Assembly (NCBI RefSeq): GCF_027925525.1
Contig: NZ_BSDJ01000049.1
Location: forward strand, 1 to 42,655
DNA: 42,655 bases
DNA from: Paenibacillus tyrphae
Lineage (GTDB): Bacteria > Bacillota > Bacilli > Paenibacillales > NBRC-103111
Direction: 5' to 3'
Position 1 is the first letter of the stretch. Every line of letters starts with the position of its first letter. The notes below the pieces were generated by a model. It worked only from the letters and a program-made list of their open reading frames with translations. It was not told the DNA's origin and ran no database searches. The position numbers and the translations under genes are program-made. This document shows, piece by piece, positions 8,661 through 15,149 of this stretch.

Positions 8661-8689
8661 ATGGTACGCTCCGAACCGTTTTTTGTCAA
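8661..8689 (-). promoter_or_regulatory. Sigma-A promoter of nagE-ptsI
   Basis: Minus strand TTGACA (8689-8684), a 17-nt spacer and TACCAT (8666-8661), 30 nt upstream of the TTG start. I see no convincing cre or LicT-type antiterminator in the short leader. Confidence 0.7.
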
Positions 8690-8702
8690 ACCGTAAGTTC
8701 AG

Positions 8703-8741
8703 GGAAAACACAAAGAAGACGGGCCTGCCGGGCCCGCCCGT
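8703..8741 (-). terminator. Probable terminator of the Q/N-rich gene
   Basis: Minus strand ACGGGC (8741-8736) pairs with GCCCGT (8724-8719) around a GC-rich loop, followed by the T-rich stretch CTTCTTTGTGTTTT. It separates the repeat-protein gene from the nagE promoter. Confidence 0.6.
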
Positions 8742-8764
8742 TCGAAGCTGCTTGCCGATTAAAA

Positions 8765-9484
8765 TTAGAATCTGTTAAAGCCGATGCCGCTGGCGCCGAA
8801 ACCGGCTGTGCCGATACCCACTGCGCCGATGCCGAATTGGCTTTGCGCCGGTTGATTGGAATCGGAACGGAGATACGCATCGTGATCTTGTTGGTTGCCG
8901 CGGTAGTGAGCCAGATGGTACGATTGCGGGCTTTGGAATTGGGAGTACGATTGCCCGGAAACGCCCAATTGCTGCCCGAATTGATTTTGGCTTGCAAAGC
9001 TTGTGGCACCGAATTGGCTTGCGCCGATGCCGAATTGGCTTTGGGCCGGCTGCGTGGAATCTGAACGCAGGTAAGCGTCATGACCTTGTTGGTTCCCGCG
9101 GTAATTAGCCGTATGATACGATTGCGGCGATTGCGGGCTTTGATATTGCGAGAACTGTTGTCCGGCTCCGAAAGAAGAAGCGCCGAATTGGGGTGCGCCG
9201 ATTCCGAATTGGCTTTGGGCCGGCTGCGTGGAATCGGAGCGAAGATAGGCGTCATGCCCTTGTTGGTTACCGCGGTAGTTGGCCGTATGGTACGATTGCG
9301 GGTTTTGGAATTGAGAGAACTGCTGCCCCGCTCCGTATTGCTGGCCGATTCCGGATTGATTCAAGGACTGGTTGTATTGGGATTGTACATAACCGACCGG
9401 TTGGTATTTCGCGTATTGGGAGCTTGCAAGACCGGCCGTACCCAATTGGTTTTGATAGCTGCTTTGGTAGCCTTGTTGGTACAT
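8765..9484 (-). CDS. Q/N/S-rich protein with three long repeats
   Basis: 239-residue protein of unknown function, made almost entirely of Gln, Asn, Ser, Gly, Tyr and Ala. Three copies of a 41-44-residue unit lie at residues 57-97, 112-155 and 181-221. Each has the core SYHxAxYRGNQQxHDAYLRS followed by DSxQPAQSQFGIGA. Between copies are Gln/Ser-rich linkers; the C terminus is Gly/Phe-rich. It has no signal peptide, membrane segment, cysteine or known enzymatic motif. Low complexity and aromatic spacing recall spore-coat, inner-spore (SASP-gamma-like) or phase-separating proteins, but I do not recognise the family. The ATG has AGGAGG 10 nt upstream and a terminator follows, so it is probably monocistronic. 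Confidence 0.8.
   Translation of the reverse strand: MYQQGYQSSYQNQLGTAGLASSQYAKYQPVGYVQSQYNQSLNQSGIGQQYGAGQQFSQFQNPQSYHTANYRGNQQGHDAYLRSDSTQPAQSQFGIGAPQFGASSFGAGQQFSQYQSPQSPQSYHTANYRGNQQGHDAYLRSDSTQPAQSQFGIGASQFGATSFASQNQFGQQLGVSGQSYSQFQSPQSYHLAHYRGNQQDHDAYLRSDSNQPAQSQFGIGAVGIGTAGFGASGIGFNRF
8822..8944 (-). repeat. Repeat unit 3 of the Q/N-rich protein
   Basis: Codes residues 181-221 (SQFQSPQSYHLAHYRGNQQD onward). It is the most diverged of the three copies: LAH replaces TAN, QQD replaces QQG, and DSN replaces DST. Confidence 0.85.
9020..9151 (-). repeat. Repeat unit 2 of the Q/N-rich protein
   Basis: Codes residues 112-155. The core is identical to unit 1, with an extra three-residue duplication (SPQSPQS) before the SYH motif. 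Confidence 0.85.
9194..9316 (-). repeat. Repeat unit 1 of the Q/N-rich protein
   Basis: Codes residues 57-97 (SQFQNPQSYHTANYRGNQQG onward). At DNA level it is nearly identical to unit 2, pointing to recent duplication or gene conversion. Confidence 0.85.
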
Positions 9485-9611
9485 GCGACAAAATCCTCCT
9501 CGAAGTTATTATAGAAAGTCTTCCGGTGCTGGTCGTTGTTCCGTTCCATTCCAGAAGCCTTTCTTATTGTCTTCAAGGAGGATTTATTTTATTACTTGCC
9601 GTTTATTTTTT

Positions 9612-10262
9612 TTAGGATTGTCCGGGACAAACTTCCTGCTTTAACTGCCGGGCGGCCGAGCAAGGATCGCTTTGCCGAACGATAGCCGATACGACGGCTA
9701 CTCCGTCCGCGCCGGCCTGAATGACGGGCGCCGCATTGGAAGCGTCAATGCCTCCGATCCCGACCATGCTAATATGCGGCCAGCGCTGCTTGCTCTCCGA
9801 AATCAACCCGGTGCCGATCGGTGCCCCGGCATCCCCTTTGGTAAGGGTGGAATAGACGGCGCCCACGCCCAAATAATCTGCGCCTTGAGCCATGGCCCAC
9901 TCGGCCTCAGCCATCGTGCCGGCGGAGATGCCGATGATCTTATCCTCGCCGAGCAGCTTACGGGCTTCCAATCCCGGCAGATCGTCCTGGCCGACATGCA
10001 CACCGTCGGCGTCCAGCGCCAGCGCCACATCGACCCGGTCGTTGACCAGAAACGGGACGCCATATCCCCGACAAAGTTCCCGCAGCGCTCTGCCTTCTTC
10101 GATGACGCGGGCCAGAGGCGCTTTTTTCTCGCGAAGCTGGATCATCGTTACGCCGCCGTCCAGTGCCGCCCGGGCGATATCAAGCGCCGACTTCCCTTCG
10201 TGGCCCGTAAGATCCATAACCAAATAAACCGATAAATAACGACGCACGTCTGACCGGAACAA
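9612..10262 (-). CDS. thiE: Thiamine-phosphate synthase
   Basis: Joins HMP-PP and the thiazole phosphate to make thiamine monophosphate; a cytoplasmic TIM barrel. 216 residues, the normal length. Family features are GVTMIQLREK (pyrophosphate/Mg site), the FLVNDRVDVALALDADGVHV stretch followed by GQDDLP, and the C-terminal phosphate-binding VGIGGIDASNA and GVAVVSAI. TTG at 10262 is the start: GGAGGG lies 7 nt upstream and the codon begins 1 nt after the stop of the CoA-binding gene. No other thi gene and no TPP riboswitch are visible nearby, which is unusual because thiE often sits with thiM, thiD or thiO. Confidence 0.95.
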   Translation of the reverse strand: MFRSDVRRYLSVYLVMDLTGHEGKSALDIARAALDGGVTMIQLREKKAPLARVIEEGRALRELCRGYGVPFLVNDRVDVALALDADGVHVGQDDLPGLEARKLLGEDKIIGISAGTMAEAEWAMAQGADYLGVGAVYSTLTKGDAGAPIGTGLISESKQRWPHISMVGIGGIDASNAAPVIQAGADGVAVVSAIVRQSDPCSAARQLKQEVCPGQS

Positions 10263-10263
10263 T

Positions 10264-10692
10264 TTATTTCCCTCCGGGCAGCAAAATCGAGTCTTCTACT
10301 TTGATGCAGCGGTCCATGATCACTTCGAGACCGCCAGCGCGGGCAATATCCGCCGCTTCTTCGTTAAAGATCCCCTGCTGCAGCCAGAACACCTTGGCCC
10401 CGATCTTTACCGCTTCTTCGGCTACGGGAACGACCTGTTCGCTGCGGCGGAATACGTTCACGATATCGACCGGTTCGGGAATATCGCTGAGCGATGCGTA
10501 GCAAGTTTCCCCGAGAATCGATCCGCTTACGGTCGGATTGACCGGAATAATGCGGTAGCCTTTCTTCTGCATGGCTTCCGCAACCATGTAAGATACGCGG
10601 TCGGGCTTGTCGGACAGCCCAACGACCGCTACGTTGCCGGCTCCTGCCAATAGTTCTTTAATTCGTTCACGTGGTGGATTTTCAAAAACCAT
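10264..10692 (-). CDS. CoA-binding domain protein (YccU type)
   Basis: 142-residue single-domain Rossmann-fold protein of the CoA_binding_2 family. It shows the nucleotide loop VAVVGLSDKPDRVSYMVAE, then IIPVNPTVSG and a C-terminal FWLQQGIFNEEAADIARAGG. Cellular role unknown; relatives bind CoA or acyl-CoA. ATG has GAGGAG 9 nt upstream. It lies between the C39-like gene (26 nt away) and thiE (1 nt away) and is presumably co-transcribed with both. Confidence 0.9.
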   Translation of the reverse strand: MVFENPPRERIKELLAGAGNVAVVGLSDKPDRVSYMVAEAMQKKGYRIIPVNPTVSGSILGETCYASLSDIPEPVDIVNVFRRSEQVVPVAEEAVKIGAKVFWLQQGIFNEEAADIARAGGLEVIMDRCIKVEDSILLPGGK

Positions 10693-10718
10693 GACGTACC
10701 GCTCCTCGCTTCATGAAT

Positions 10719-11549
10719 TTATTGTGCCTTTGTATAGCTTAACGCTTGGCGTCCCATCGCATCCCATGTTGCGATAAACGCTTCTTTGTCGATTTTTTTG
10801 TTGCTTTGGCCGGCAAGAGGGTCGTTGACATATACGTACTGTTCGTCAAAGCCGACCAGCAGCACCGCATGCTCCATAAAGGTCGTCTCGATGGGACCGA
10901 TCGGCGTATCCCACACGACCCAATTGGCCGGAACCTGATAATTGATCGTCGTCCAAACGACGGACGGCACTCCCTGAATCAATTGGTCTTCCAGCTTCGA
11001 GAACGGCTCTTTGGTCAGATCTTGCGCCGTAGGAACATAAGCCTTAAGCAGCTCGAACAATGCGCTATGGTAGATCCCGAACCCTTTGGCAGCCCCCGTC
11101 ACCTCTCCGACGAATCCGGTGTTCGGGTTGCCCCAGTAAGCGATCGAGCCGTTTTTGTTATAACGGATCGGGGTCGGATCTTTTTTCATCTCCGGAACCA
11201 AGTCCATCTTGGATTTGTTCACGCCGTAATATTGCAACAGCATCGTAAGACTCGTCACTTCGCATCCGGAAGGAAGCTCGGGCAGCTGCCGAATATGCGG
11301 AGCTTCCAGCAATATGCTTTTCGGCCGCTCGACCGGCTTCGCCGCAGGCGGTGCAGCGGTTGCGGCTGCCTTCGCTGCGGCAGCTTCTTGCTCCGCGTAG
11401 GCAACGGTCGGGTCCCGGAACCATGTCTGTCCCGTTAGTTTAGCGTAAAGCAGTACGCCAAATACGCCGCTCGCAAAGAGAAGCCCTGTGATGAGAAATA
11501 AAGCAAGCGTGACCTGGATTCCTTTCCACAATACGGTCACGTCCTTCAC
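10719..11549 (-). CDS. Membrane-anchored C39-like cysteine peptidase
   Basis: 276 residues: one N-terminal membrane segment (about 11-36), an Ala/Pro-rich linker (52-75), then a Peptidase_C39_2 (papain-like) domain, probably outside the cell. Catalytic candidates are Cys96 in LPSGCEVTSLTMLLQYYG, His227 in MEHAVLLVGF and Asp243 in YVNDP. It resembles the B. subtilis YvpB type rather than bacteriocin transporter C39 domains, as no ABC domain is attached. The start is uncertain between GTG at 11549 and GTG at 11540, since GAGG lies close to both. It follows aroA by 63 nt with GC-rich dyads between. Confidence 0.88.
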   Translation of the reverse strand: MKDVTVLWKGIQVTLALFLITGLLFASGVFGVLLYAKLTGQTWFRDPTVAYAEQEAAAAKAAATAAPPAAKPVERPKSILLEAPHIRQLPELPSGCEVTSLTMLLQYYGVNKSKMDLVPEMKKDPTPIRYNKNGSIAYWGNPNTGFVGEVTGAAKGFGIYHSALFELLKAYVPTAQDLTKEPFSKLEDQLIQGVPSVVWTTINYQVPANWVVWDTPIGPIETTFMEHAVLLVGFDEQYVYVNDPLAGQSNKKIDKEAFIATWDAMGRQALSYTKAQ

Positions 11550-11612
11550 CGCCTCGTTACGATCAGCATGCCGATCATGATGATGGGTTGAGCAACGCCG
11601 GCGCGCGGCGCC

Positions 11613-12908
11613 TTACTCTTGAACCAGTTCGATCTGCGCCCCGAGCGACAGCAAATGCTCGAAGTAATGCGGGTAAGATTTGGCCACATGGTGCGCGTCG
11701 TTGATAATTAATCCTTGTTCGGAGCGGAGGCCGACGACGGTAAGCGCCATGATGACGCGGTGGTCGTAGTGCGCGTTAATCTCGACGCCACCCGTTACGC
11801 TCTGCGGACGCCCGTGAACGATGATCTCGCTTTGTCTTTCTTCCACATCCGCCCCGGCTTTGCGCAGCTCGTTGACAAAATCCGTAATTCGGTCACATTC
11901 CTTATACCGCAGGTTCTCTACATTGTAGAAGCGGGACGTACCTTCCGCGAACACCGCCGCAGCAACCATCGCCAGCACGGCGTCGGTGAAATGATCCCCG
12001 TCGAATTCGCCTGCGGTCAGCGTCTGATTGCCGCGAATCCGAACGGCATCGTTCTCGTGAGTAAGATCGACGCCCATCGCGCGGAGCACATCGACGACGG
12101 CCCGCTCGCCCTGCTTGCTTTGCTCCGCCAGATGAAGCACCGTTACGTCCGAATGCGTCACAGCCGCAGCGGCTAGAATGGCGGCAGAGCCGGGATAATC
12201 GCCCTGAACCGTGTAATTTTGAGGCTTGTACTGCTGCTTGCCCGGAATTTTATAATGCATCAAATCGTCGGACGCTTCGATCTTCACGCCCGCTTGGGCA
12301 ATGACTTCCAGTGTCTGGCCGACGATAATTTTCGATTTCAGATCGTGCAGCACTGTAATTTCGCTATCCTCGTCCAGCAGAGGAGCAACGAACAGCAAGG
12401 AGCTTAAAAATTGCGAGCTGACATTCCCGGAAACGGTAATTTTACCGCCCCGCGGATGGCCGCCGCGAATCGTAATCGGCAGCTTTCCTTCCCGGTGCTC
12501 GACCTCGACTCCCATCTGCTTCAAGGCGTCGATCAGATCGTCATGAGGGCGTTTGCCGAGAGAATCCGGATAAGCGTTAATAAACGTCACCTCCGGGCAA
12601 AAAGCGGCGACCGACATCAGGAAGCGGAGTACCGCTCCCGCATTGCCAACATTCAGCTCGCTCACGTGCTTCGGATGAACGCCGAAACCGCGGATCGTCA
12701 TCTTCTCGTCGTCCTCTTCCAGAACGGCGCCCAAATCCCGGATACAGCGGCGCATCGCATCGCTATCCTCGCTGTGGGCCGGAAAGTATACCGTGCTCGT
12801 CCCATCCGCAAGCGCGGCGATGAGCAAATAACGGGTCGTGTAGTTTTTGGAAGACAGGGCGTTAATCGTCCCGCCCAGACGCGGGGTCGGTTTGACAATG
12901 GCTTTCAT
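11613..12908 (-). CDS. aroA: EPSP synthase, divergent active-site loop
   Basis: 3-phosphoshikimate 1-carboxyvinyltransferase of the shikimate pathway; joins PEP and shikimate-3-phosphate. 431 residues. Conserved elements are K21/R26 in SSKNYTTRYLL, SSQFLSSLLFVAPL, SAAILAAA, LRYKECDR, DHRVIMAL and the C-terminal AKSYPHYF. The usually invariant PEP/glyphosate loop GNAGTAMRP reads GNAGAVLRF (residues 88-96), and the usual KSxSNR reads KNYTTR. The open frame extends 80 codons upstream through fluC; ATG at 12908 is used because it gives the family N terminus and has AAGGAG 12 nt upstream. It is 23 nt downstream of fluC. aroK lies 1.2 kb away on the same strand. Confidence 0.92.
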   Translation of the reverse strand: MKAIVKPTPRLGGTINALSSKNYTTRYLLIAALADGTSTVYFPAHSEDSDAMRRCIRDLGAVLEEDDEKMTIRGFGVHPKHVSELNVGNAGAVLRFLMSVAAFCPEVTFINAYPDSLGKRPHDDLIDALKQMGVEVEHREGKLPITIRGGHPRGGKITVSGNVSSQFLSSLLFVAPLLDEDSEITVLHDLKSKIIVGQTLEVIAQAGVKIEASDDLMHYKIPGKQQYKPQNYTVQGDYPGSAAILAAAAVTHSDVTVLHLAEQSKQGERAVVDVLRAMGVDLTHENDAVRIRGNQTLTAGEFDGDHFTDAVLAMVAAAVFAEGTSRFYNVENLRYKECDRITDFVNELRKAGADVEERQSEIIVHGRPQSVTGGVEINAHYDHRVIMALTVVGLRSEQGLIINDAHHVAKSYPHYFEHLLSLGAQIELVQE

Positions 12909-12931
12909 CGTAAAGTATCTCTCCTTGTCCG

Positions 12932-13315
12932 TCAGAGCTTTATATATGTAAGTGAAAGGATATAGCCTGCATAAGCAAGCAGCAAACCGAGTGTATACGA
13001 CAGCCCCATATACAGCCAGGCCGTCCGGCTTTCGCCTTGGCGAAGCAGCGCTTCGCTTTCCAGCTTTAGCGTCGAAAAGGTCGTGAATGCCCCCATAAAC
13101 CCGCTGCCAAGGAGCGCCATCAGCCGTCCGTCCGCCCCTCCTCCCCACAGAACGCCCAACAAGAACGAACCGGCCAGGTTGACCGTCAGCGTTCCGTATG
13201 GCAGAGAAGTTTTAAGCCGTTCCGCGATCCGACTGCCGATCCAATACCTTGCAACGGCGCCGGCAAAGCCTCCTGCGCTTACGAGCAGCAGCGTTCCTAA
13301 CGTATTCGACATCAT
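12932..13315 (-). CDS. crcB: Fluoride channel FluC, second copy
   Basis: 127-residue four-helix fluoride-specific channel subunit (CrcB/FluC). Seen: GGFAGAVARYWIG, the pore motif YGTLTVNLAGSFLLG with the conserved Asn, and GFMGAFTTFSTLKLE with the FTTFST track. Its ATG overlaps the stop of the upstream copy (ATGA), so both are translated together. Two different FluC genes side by side usually encode a heterodimeric channel in Gram-positives. Confidence 0.95.
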   Translation of the reverse strand: MMSNTLGTLLLVSAGGFAGAVARYWIGSRIAERLKTSLPYGTLTVNLAGSFLLGVLWGGGADGRLMALLGSGFMGAFTTFSTLKLESEALLRQGESRTAWLYMGLSYTLGLLLAYAGYILSLTYIKL

Positions 13316-13704
13316 TTCTCAGAACCCCTTTTTACCGCCGTCAAATTTAAGCCGAACCGGCGCCCGAGACGAATGCAGCCGATTCCGCCCCACAGACTGA
13401 CGATAAAATAAGTAGCAGCGATCGTCCAAAGCTGCTGCTGGAGCATGGATACGAGCTCCCAGCTTAACGTCGAGAAGGTTGTAAACGCTCCGACGAATCC
13501 GGTTGTCAGCGCGGCGCGAAGGTCCGGGTATCGCTTCAAACCGGGCAAATAAGCCAGAAAGCCAAGCGTCAGGCAGCCGGCGAGGTTGCACAGCAGCGTT
13601 CCCCATGGCAGCGAGGTGACCTGCTGCGGATTCATTTCGACGGATAATCCGTACCGCGCCAACGCTCCGGCAATTCCCGCCAGACCTATATAAAGTACGG
13701 TCAT
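13312..13704 (-). CDS. crcB: Fluoride channel FluC, first copy
   Basis: 130-residue FluC subunit and partner of the next gene. Seen: GIAGALARYGLS, WGTLLCNLAGCLTLG (pore Asn) and GFVGAFTTFSTLSWE. The copies are clearly related but diverged, consistent with complementary topologies. ATG has GGGGAAG 7 nt upstream. It is the first gene of a probable fluC-fluC-aroA unit. I could not fit a convincing fluoride riboswitch upstream (see rejected items). Confidence 0.95.
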   Translation of the reverse strand: MTVLYIGLAGIAGALARYGLSVEMNPQQVTSLPWGTLLCNLAGCLTLGFLAYLPGLKRYPDLRAALTTGFVGAFTTFSTLSWELVSMLQQQLWTIAATYFIVSLWGGIGCIRLGRRFGLNLTAVKRGSEK

Positions 13705-13759
13705 CCCATATCTTCCCCATTCGAAATAAGCGTCATCAACGAGAGTCGTTCCGCTTTGT

Positions 13760-13788
13760 TTGACACGCTGCCGTTTTCTTTTTATGAT
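13760..13788 (+). promoter_or_regulatory. Sigma-A promoter of the rhodanese gene
   Basis: TTGACA (13760-13765), 17-nt spacer, TATGAT (13783-13788); a near-consensus promoter 45 nt before the ATG. Confidence 0.85.
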
Positions 13789-13832
13789 GAAGGCAAGTCG
13801 GCCGCAAGCCGAACGAGAAGGAGGCTGTATTG

Positions 13833-14126
13833 ATGCATACGATTACCCCGCAAGAAGTCAAGCAACGGCTTGAAAACGGCGAAAAGCTTACCATCATCGA
13901 CGTGCGCGAACCGGATGAAGTCGCGCTCGGCATGATTCCGGGAGCCAAGCATATTCCGTTGATGGAAATCCCTCAGCGTCTTGGCGAAATCCCGCAGCAG
14001 AGCGAAACGATTCTCGTCTGCCGCAGTGGCAATCGCAGCGGGCGGGCGCTTGAATATTTGGAAGCCCAAGGCTTCACCGGACTTGTCAACATGACCGGCG
14101 GCATGCTGGAGTGGGAGCAGCTTTAA
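13833..14126 (+). CDS. Rhodanese-like domain protein
   Basis: 97-residue single rhodanese domain; transfers sulfane sulfur through an active-site cysteine. The active-site loop is LVCRSGNRSG with Cys63; the CH2A-like IIDVREPDEVALGMIPGAKHIP is also present. ATG at 13833 is preferred over the TTG just before it because AAGGAGG is 8 nt upstream. Driven by its own strong promoter. Its TAA overlaps the aroK stop on the other strand within TTAA. Confidence 0.95.
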   Translation: MHTITPQEVKQRLENGEKLTIIDVREPDEVALGMIPGAKHIPLMEIPQRLGEIPQQSETILVCRSGNRSGRALEYLEAQGFTGLVNMTGGMLEWEQL

Positions 14127-14638
14127 GCCCGCTCCCGCTCCAAGCGGCTGCAGATCTCGTCGACGATCTGCCCGACGGTCTTGCCGTCCGTATCTACATG
14201 GAGATCCGCAAAATCGTACGCGTGCTTGCGGCTCTCCATAATGTGGCGTACGCGGTCTTCGACTCCGCCTTGCAGCAACGGACGGTTTTGATCGGAACGA
14301 ACCCGCTCGATGATCGTTTCGGCGGACGCCTTCAGCGCGACAACTAGACCGCTGCGCTTCATGAGTATCCGGTTGTGCTCTGCCAGAACGGCCCCGCCTC
14401 CGGTCGCCACCACTTGATGCCGACCTTGCAGCGTCCGTTCGATCGTTTCGCTTTCCGCTTTGCGGAAGAAGGGCTCTCCGAGCTCCGCAAACATTCGGGT
14501 AATGCTCATTCCCTGTTCCCGCTCAATGGCAGCGTCCGTATCCTCGTACACCCAGTTCAACCTCGAAGCGAGCGCTTGTCCGACGGAGGATTTGCCGGTT
14601 CCCATCATACCGACCAACACGATGTTACGGTATTCCAC
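14123..14638 (-). CDS. aroK: Shikimate kinase
   Basis: Phosphorylates shikimate with ATP, the step before AroA. 171 residues with a P-loop (VGMMGTGKSSVG), the shikimate-binding DTDAAIE, the adenylate-site GGGAVL and the lid Arg region RPLLQGG. GTG start with GAGG 9 nt upstream. A -10-like TATGAT lies about 50 nt upstream. Its stop overlaps the rhodanese stop tail to tail. Confidence 0.95.
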   Translation of the reverse strand: MEYRNIVLVGMMGTGKSSVGQALASRLNWVYEDTDAAIEREQGMSITRMFAELGEPFFRKAESETIERTLQGRHQVVATGGGAVLAEHNRILMKRSGLVVALKASAETIIERVRSDQNRPLLQGGVEDRVRHIMESRKHAYDFADLHVDTDGKTVGQIVDEICSRLERERA

Positions 14639-14713
14639 TTCCCTGCACCTCTAACTTTCGCATCATTCAACTGACCCTATCATATCATAGCCGACACCGT
14701 GTGAATAGAAAGT

Positions 14714-14742
14714 TTGACAAAATCATAAGATGGTTGTGAATA
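14714..14742 (+). promoter_or_regulatory. Possible promoter of the small unknown gene
   Basis: TTGACA (14714-14719), 17-nt spacer, TGAATA (14737-14742). The -35 is perfect and the -10 is weak; about 60 nt before the chosen ATG. Confidence 0.5.
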
Positions 14743-14803
14743 AATTCCAGCCAGATCAGTCATGATGTCTAATGCATATTTCCCGAAGGGAGAACACGGT
14801 CAT

Positions 14804-15145
14804 ATGACGCAAGGCGCTCTACCGCAACCCAGCGCAGCCGGTCCCGACTGGACCGAGCACAAGCTGGAACAAATCATGGATCCCACACGACCCTTATGCC
14901 GAGAAGAAATCGTCTGGATGCTGGAGTATATTAAAAAAAAGGTGGCCGAGGAAGACCCGAACTTGACGGATCTTTCCCAGCCACGGCTGCTTAAAAACTT
15001 CAGATATTTTGCCGAAATCGCTTTGATGCTCATTCAGCGGCGGGGCGGCCACGATATGGAGGCCGACCGGCTCAAGAACTGGCTGTTCGAAGCATCCTTC
15101 GGTCTGCATCCGGTTAAGCCGGACCGCATCAAAAGGCACCTGTAG
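14804..15145 (+). CDS. Unknown 113-residue protein
   Basis: Soluble, no signal peptide and no motif I recognise. The N terminus is Pro/Ala-rich (MTQGALPQPSAAGPDW). It then has an acidic-helical body with REEIVWMLEYIKKKVAEEDP and a basic C terminus ending PDRIKRHL. ATG at 14804 is chosen because AAGGGAG lies 11 nt upstream; the earlier in-frame ATGs at 14762/14765 lack a site. It stands alone between divergent aroK and convergent gnd, 4 nt from the gnd stop. Confidence 0.7.
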   Translation: MTQGALPQPSAAGPDWTEHKLEQIMDPTRPLCREEIVWMLEYIKKKVAEEDPNLTDLSQPRLLKNFRYFAEIALMLIQRRGGHDMEADRLKNWLFEASFGLHPVKPDRIKRHL

Positions 15146-15149
15146 CCGC

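Noticed and set aside
13705..13770. Possible fluoride riboswitch before the fluC pair (minus strand AACGA/TCGTT hairpin followed by GATGACGCTTAT, with AGCGT able to pair with ACGCT)
   Set aside because: The 3' part resembles the class, but the 5' hairpin and the conserved GATG in its loop are missing, and the same bases form the rhodanese promoter on the other strand.
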